A DNA stretch of 64,000 nucleotides. It comes from Alistipes sp. Its GTDB lineage: Bacteria; Bacteroidota; Bacteroidia; Bacteroidales; Rikenellaceae. The stretch lies in NCBI GenBank assembly GCA_017536555.1, contig JAFXHE010000017.1, positions 1 through 64,000 of the forward strand, in the 5' to 3' direction. Positions 60,520-64,000 of this stretch are shown one piece after another (position 1 is the stretch's first letter; each line of letters opens with the position of its first letter). Position numbers and translations under genes: made by a program. The notes under the pieces were generated by a model. The model was given only the letters and a program-made list of their open reading frames with translations, had not been told where the DNA came from and did not search any database.

Positions 60520-63075
60520 TTAGAATTGCTGACCGAGTATAAAGTGGAACTGTGAGCCACTTGGCTTGGTCGAGCCATAAGGGGCATCGAAGCCGTAACC
60601 CCAGTCGATACCGAGCATACCCACAACGGGGAGGTATAGGCGTACGCCGACACCTGCTGAACGTTTAATCTTGAACGGAGAGAACTCCTTCCACGAGTTG
60701 AAACCGTTACCTCCCTCCAAGAAGCCGAGAACGTATATAGACGAGTTAGGCTTGAGTATCACAGGGTAGCGTAGCTCTACGGTGTACTTATTGTATGCTA
60801 CAGAGTAGTAGTTTGAGGGGTCGAGTGCGCCATCCTCATAACCACGCATAGCTATAATATCCACACCATATATATTATATCCCGTCATACCGTCGCCACC
60901 AATCTCGAAACGCTCGAAGGGCGATACCTTGTCCTTGTTGTAGTGACCGAGGTAACCCATCTCTGCACCGAGCATAAGCACAAGGTTCTGGTTGGATGTA
61001 AGTGGGAAGAACCAACGTCCCTTAAGCAGCCACTTGTGGAACTCTATCCAGCGGTAGCGATCCTGATCGCTGAGGTTCTTGTCGGCGTAGTTCTTGCCGT
61101 CCCACGCAGAGAATGGCGGTGTTGCCTGCACCGATAGGGTAAACTCCGAGCCCGAGCGTGAGAAGAAGGGTGCATCGACAGATGAGCGTTGCAGCACCAA
61201 CTTCAGCGATAGCGTGTTTGCATTACCGTCGCTCAAGATGAACGAATCCCAGCCCTTAAGACCATAACGCTGGTAGCCCAGCTCACCGTAGAATGTGAAG
61301 TATGGGTCGGGCCACTGCAGACGCTTACCAAAGCCGACGGCAAGACCCATCGAGCGATAGTACATTGTTGCTGCCTGCGTGATGAAGTATGCGTTGTTTT
61401 GCTCCGAGATATATCCCGACACTGTGAATGAGTTGGGACGACGACCACCCAACCACGGGTCGGTGAAGCTCAATGACAAAGCCTTGTAGTATGTACCATT
61501 TGTCTGACCCGATATAGACAGACGCTGGTTCTGTCCCGATGGATAGGGTCGCCACGCCCCCTTCTTGAAGAACTTGCGCATAGAGAGGTTGTTGAGCGTG
61601 ACACCTATTGAGCCGACAAATGTGCCAGAGCCCCAGCCACCAGCAATGTTAAACTGGTCGGATGCCTTCTCCTGCAATGGCCAATTGATATCCACCAACT
61701 CGTCGCTTACAGGTTTGATGTCGGGGACTATTGCCTGCTCGTCGAAGTGTCCCATACCCATCAGCGTACGCATAGTCTGCATAAGCAGGGCGCGGTTATA
61801 TAGCTCACCTGGGCGCACATACAACTCACGACGGATAACCTCGTCGTCGACACGCATATTACCCGAGATGCCCACCTCGTTAATGGTAAAGGGCTTACCC
61901 TCGAATACGCGTATCTCAAGGTCGATAGAGTCTTTGCCCACAACAATCTCGGCGGGCTCGATCTGCGACATTAGGTAGCCATTGTTCTGGTACATCGACG
62001 ATATAGAGATCTCCTCGGGGTTCATCTCCTTGCCTATACCCAGTCGCTTGTGCATAGACTTCTTGTCGTATACATCTCCTGCTTGCACGCCAAACATCTT
62101 CTGAAGTTGCTCGGTGGTATATACCGAGTTACCCACCCATCGCACGTCGCGGATATAATATTTGTCGCCCTCCGAAACGGTTACATCAATGCCGAGTGTC
62201 GCCTCGTCAATGTAGTAGACGCTGTCGCTGAGGATTGTGGCGTTGCGATAACCGCGCGAGTTGTAGAAGTCGAGCAGCAGCTCCTTGTCGTTGACAAACT
62301 CCTCATCGTCGAGCTTACGACTCTGGAAGAAGTTTATGCTCTTCTGGTGTGTCTTTTTGAATGTGCGGCGTAGACGCTTATCATCAAATGCCTCGTTGCC
62401 CTCAAAGTTGATAGCACCAATCTTCACCTTGGGGCCACGGTCAATATCGAAGGTGACATTTACGCACTGCTCATATATTGAGTCATTGTCGATGCGTACA
62501 TCCACCTTGCAGGTGCGGTAACCCTTCTTCGAGAAGTGGCTCTGTATAAGTTTTACATTTTTGTCGATAACATAGTCCGAGAGCTCGGTGTTGCGGCGTA
62601 GCTTAAGCTCCTCCATCAAGTCCTCGCGCTTGCTCTTGCTCACACCCTCAAACTTCCAAGTGAGGATACGTGCGCGCTCCTTGAGGAAGACCTCCAAGTC
62701 GAGCGAGTCGCCCTCGATGGTAGCACCAATCTGTATGTCGGAGAAGTAGCGTGGAGCCCACAGACGCTGCATAGCGTTTGATATGAACTTACTCGGCAGA
62801 TATATCGAGTCGCCCTCCTCCAAGCCTGCCGACGACTTCAGAATGTCGTGGTTAAGGTACTTGACACCGTGAATGTTGATGTCGCGGATGTAGTATAACT
62901 CGCCATCGCCCTCGGTGAGTATCGGGGCGTGGAGATCGAAGTCTACGGTGTCGCTTATCTCGTTGTTGGCATCATCGCCGATGGTGTAGCGTGTAGATGT
63001 CTGCTGCGCATAGGTCGTGGGGATGCCTGCGAGCAGAGCTACTACGGCGATAAGAAGTATCCTGATTACTCTCAT
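60520..63075 (-). CDS. bamA: Outer-membrane protein assembly factor BamA
   Basis: Essential insertase for outer-membrane beta-barrels. 851 residues: signal peptide ending TTYA-Q near 23, five POTRA domains at about 55-470 (for example YIRDINIHGVKYLNHDIL; VKIGAINFEGNEAFDDKRLRR; YIRDVRWVGNSVYTTEQL; TINEVGISGNMRVDDEVI), then a 16-strand barrel with the conserved MRGYEDGALDP-like loop and a terminal RFHFILGQQF-like strand (SQFHFILGQQF). Longer than E. coli BamA, as usual for Bacteroidetes. It starts 11 bp after uppS. Confidence 0.95.
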   Translation of the reverse strand: MRVIRILLIAVVALLAGIPTTYAQQTSTRYTIGDDANNEISDTVDFDLHAPILTEGDGELYYIRDINIHGVKYLNHDILKSSAGLEEGDSIYLPSKFISNAMQRLWAPRYFSDIQIGATIEGDSLDLEVFLKERARILTWKFEGVSKSKREDLMEELKLRRNTELSDYVIDKNVKLIQSHFSKKGYRTCKVDVRIDNDSIYEQCVNVTFDIDRGPKVKIGAINFEGNEAFDDKRLRRTFKKTHQKSINFFQSRKLDDEEFVNDKELLLDFYNSRGYRNATILSDSVYYIDEATLGIDVTVSEGDKYYIRDVRWVGNSVYTTEQLQKMFGVQAGDVYDKKSMHKRLGIGKEMNPEEISISSMYQNNGYLMSQIEPAEIVVGKDSIDLEIRVFEGKPFTINEVGISGNMRVDDEVIRRELYVRPGELYNRALLMQTMRTLMGMGHFDEQAIVPDIKPVSDELVDINWPLQEKASDQFNIAGGWGSGTFVGSIGVTLNNLSMRKFFKKGAWRPYPSGQNQRLSISGQTNGTYYKALSLSFTDPWLGGRRPNSFTVSGYISEQNNAYFITQAATMYYRSMGLAVGFGKRLQWPDPYFTFYGELGYQRYGLKGWDSFILSDGNANTLSLKLVLQRSSVDAPFFSRSGSEFTLSVQATPPFSAWDGKNYADKNLSDQDRYRWIEFHKWLLKGRWFFPLTSNQNLVLMLGAEMGYLGHYNKDKVSPFERFEIGGDGMTGYNIYGVDIIAMRGYEDGALDPSNYYSVAYNKYTVELRYPVILKPNSSIYVLGFLEGGNGFNSWKEFSPFKIKRSAGVGVRLYLPVVGMLGIDWGYGFDAPYGSTKPSGSQFHFILGQQF

Positions 63076-63086
63076 TTGCGTTGCGA

Positions 63087-63815
63087 TTACTCTATTACGT
63101 TGTCTGTGACTAAACCATAGCGGCGGTCACGCTGTGTATACGCCTCGATTGCTCTGTCGAATGCCTCCTCGCCGAAGTCGGGCCACAATGTCTCGGGAAA
63201 GTAGAATTCGGCATAGGAAGCCTGCCACAAGAGGAAGTTGCTCAAACGGCACTCGCCACTTGTGCGTATAATTAGGTCGGGATCGGGTGTCGAGGCTGTC
63301 ATAAGGTGCTGCGATATAACCTCCTCATCTATGCTTTCAGCAGCCATCTCGCCACGTGCCACATTGGCGGCTATGTCGCGCACAGCAAGTGTTATCTCAC
63401 GACGCGACGAGTAGTTGAATGCGAGTATTAGCGTGAGTCTATCAGCAGCCGCTGTCGTGCGCTCGATATGGTCAATCATCTCGAGTACACGCTCCGAGAA
63501 GCGAGTGCGCTCGCCCATAATCTGCACCTTCACACCCTGGCGACACAACTCCTCTGCCTCGTTCATCACAGTCTTGCAGAACAGCTCCATTATAGCATCT
63601 ACCTCGGCTTGTGGACGACCCCAATTCTCAGTTGAGAAGGCGTACAACGTGAGGTAGCTAATGCCATTACGCACGGCAGCACGCACGACAGCACGCACCG
63701 AGTCGACACCCGCAATGTGTCCCTCATAACGCTCCTTGTTACGCTGCTTTGCCCAGCGTCCGTTGCCATCCATAATGATAGCGATGTGTCGTGGTATGTT
63801 GCGCTGTTCAGCCAT
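63087..63815 (-). CDS. uppS: Isoprenyl transferase (undecaprenyl diphosphate synthase)
   Basis: cis-Prenyltransferase making the undecaprenyl carrier used by peptidoglycan and glycan synthesis. 242 residues; catalytic Asp in HIAIIMDGNGRWAKQR (residues 9-24), YAFSTENWGRP near 70, and RTSGECRLSNFLLWQASYAEFYF near 190-212. Transcribed with bamA, joining lipid-carrier and outer-membrane assembly functions; uppP for recycling lies at 16.7 kb. Confidence 0.95.
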   Translation of the reverse strand: MAEQRNIPRHIAIIMDGNGRWAKQRNKERYEGHIAGVDSVRAVVRAAVRNGISYLTLYAFSTENWGRPQAEVDAIMELFCKTVMNEAEELCRQGVKVQIMGERTRFSERVLEMIDHIERTTAAADRLTLILAFNYSSRREITLAVRDIAANVARGEMAAESIDEEVISQHLMTASTPDPDLIIRTSGECRLSNFLLWQASYAEFYFPETLWPDFGEEAFDRAIEAYTQRDRRYGLVTDNVIE

Positions 63816-63834
63816 AATTTAGTCAATAACCCGA

Positions 63835-63865
63835 CAAAGTTATATAAATTTATTTATATTTCAAA
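63835..63865 (-). promoter_or_regulatory. Promoter of uppS-bamA
   Basis: Minus strand TTTG (63865-63862), a 19-nt spacer and TAACTTTG (63842-63835): an exact consensus match, 20 bp before the uppS ATG. Confidence 0.85.
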
Positions 63866-63929
63866 AAATACGACACTGAAGAGTGCCATTTCGCGTGGTT
63901 GGCGCGAGTGGTAATATGCCGACAAAGGG

Positions 63930-64000
63930 TTATCTTGAGTCTACGCCCCACATCATCTTCTCTCTTAACGTGTCGTAGAAGCTATTATTATGCGGCGTAG
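63930..64000 (-). CDS. nadK: NAD kinase, C-terminal fragment
   Basis: Partial gene leaving at the right edge. On the minus strand the last residues read SFYDTLREKMMWGVDSR then TAA. This matches the end of Bacteroidales NadK (F-x-x-TLR-x-K-L/M-MWG), and nadK normally precedes uppS-bamA. NAD kinase phosphorylates NAD to NADP. Only about 22 residues are visible, so the call leans on gene order. Confidence 0.65.
   Translation of the reverse strand, partial: TPHNNSFYDTLREKMMWGVDSR

Overview
The window is chromosomal DNA of a host-associated member of the Bacteroidales. The main evidence is a recurring promoter grammar, TTTG (or TTG), about 19 bases, then TAnnTTTG, upstream of many genes. Other evidence is fimbrillin, DUF5119, DUF3575, DUF4270, DUF3098, GldH and RicT proteins, a BACON-GH33 sialidase, a BspA-like leucine-rich-repeat lipoprotein, and the gene orders ftsX-DUF3098-uppP-truB-queA and nadK-uppS-bamA-ompH-ompH. 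A Rikenellaceae/Alistipes-like gut bacterium is plausible, but genus is not provable from sequence alone.

Layout: 1-3.8 kb is a fimbrial adhesin locus (end of a DUF3575 gene, DUF5119, two fimbrillins). 3.9-7.5 kb holds msrA, a secreted sialidase and an MscS-type channel. 7.6-8.8 kb holds a tRNA-Lys(CTT) gene followed by two decayed copies of its 3' end plus terminator that bracket a small membrane-protein gene. 8.8-10 kb encodes a lipoprotein overlapping a PepSY-TM protein. 10.1-12.6 kb encodes an unlisted 41-residue peptide and a fimbrillin/BspA hybrid with 69-bp coding repeats. 12.8-24.3 kb is a housekeeping run: YfhO, ftsX, DUF3098, uppP, truB, queA, a half-length starch-synthase-like protein, DUF4270 and topA. 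After a 35-bp x4 minisatellite come a secreted C1 peptidase, an outer-membrane barrel, and an EF-G paralogue whose GTPase motifs are degenerate.

30.9-41.8 kb: an AraC regulator; the minus-strand run ricT-gldH-trmB-rlmD; fabH-fabF-fabG with a 300-nt leader; a membrane-anchored LytTR regulator preceded by three 20-bp-phased repeats; and a second AraC regulator. 42.1-47.3 kb: a DUF4435 TOPRIM-like protein divergent from a SUI1/eIF1-like factor, then a secreted protein of 30 Sel1 repeats. 47.3-52.8 kb: paired half-size chromate transporters, an RNA methyltransferase and a U32 peptidase, divergent from serS and a 55-residue 2[4Fe-4S] ferredoxin. 52.8-64 kb: a lipoprotein with a structured leader, a zinc-ribbon coiled-coil membrane protein, recG-apt, a superoxide reductase, and the envelope-assembly cluster (two OmpH/Skp chaperones, bamA, uppS, end of nadK).

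There is no prophage, CRISPR array, insertion sequence or obvious defence island. Envelope biogenesis (uppP, uppS, bamA, Skp, fab), translation (tRNA, serS, truB, queA, trmB, rlmD, EF-G2, SUI1) and surface adhesion or glycan foraging dominate. The observations most worth a second look are the GTPase-impaired EF-G2, the tRNA-remnant repeats, the LytTR direct repeats, the structured leader at about 54 kb, and the small peptide before the BspA gene.
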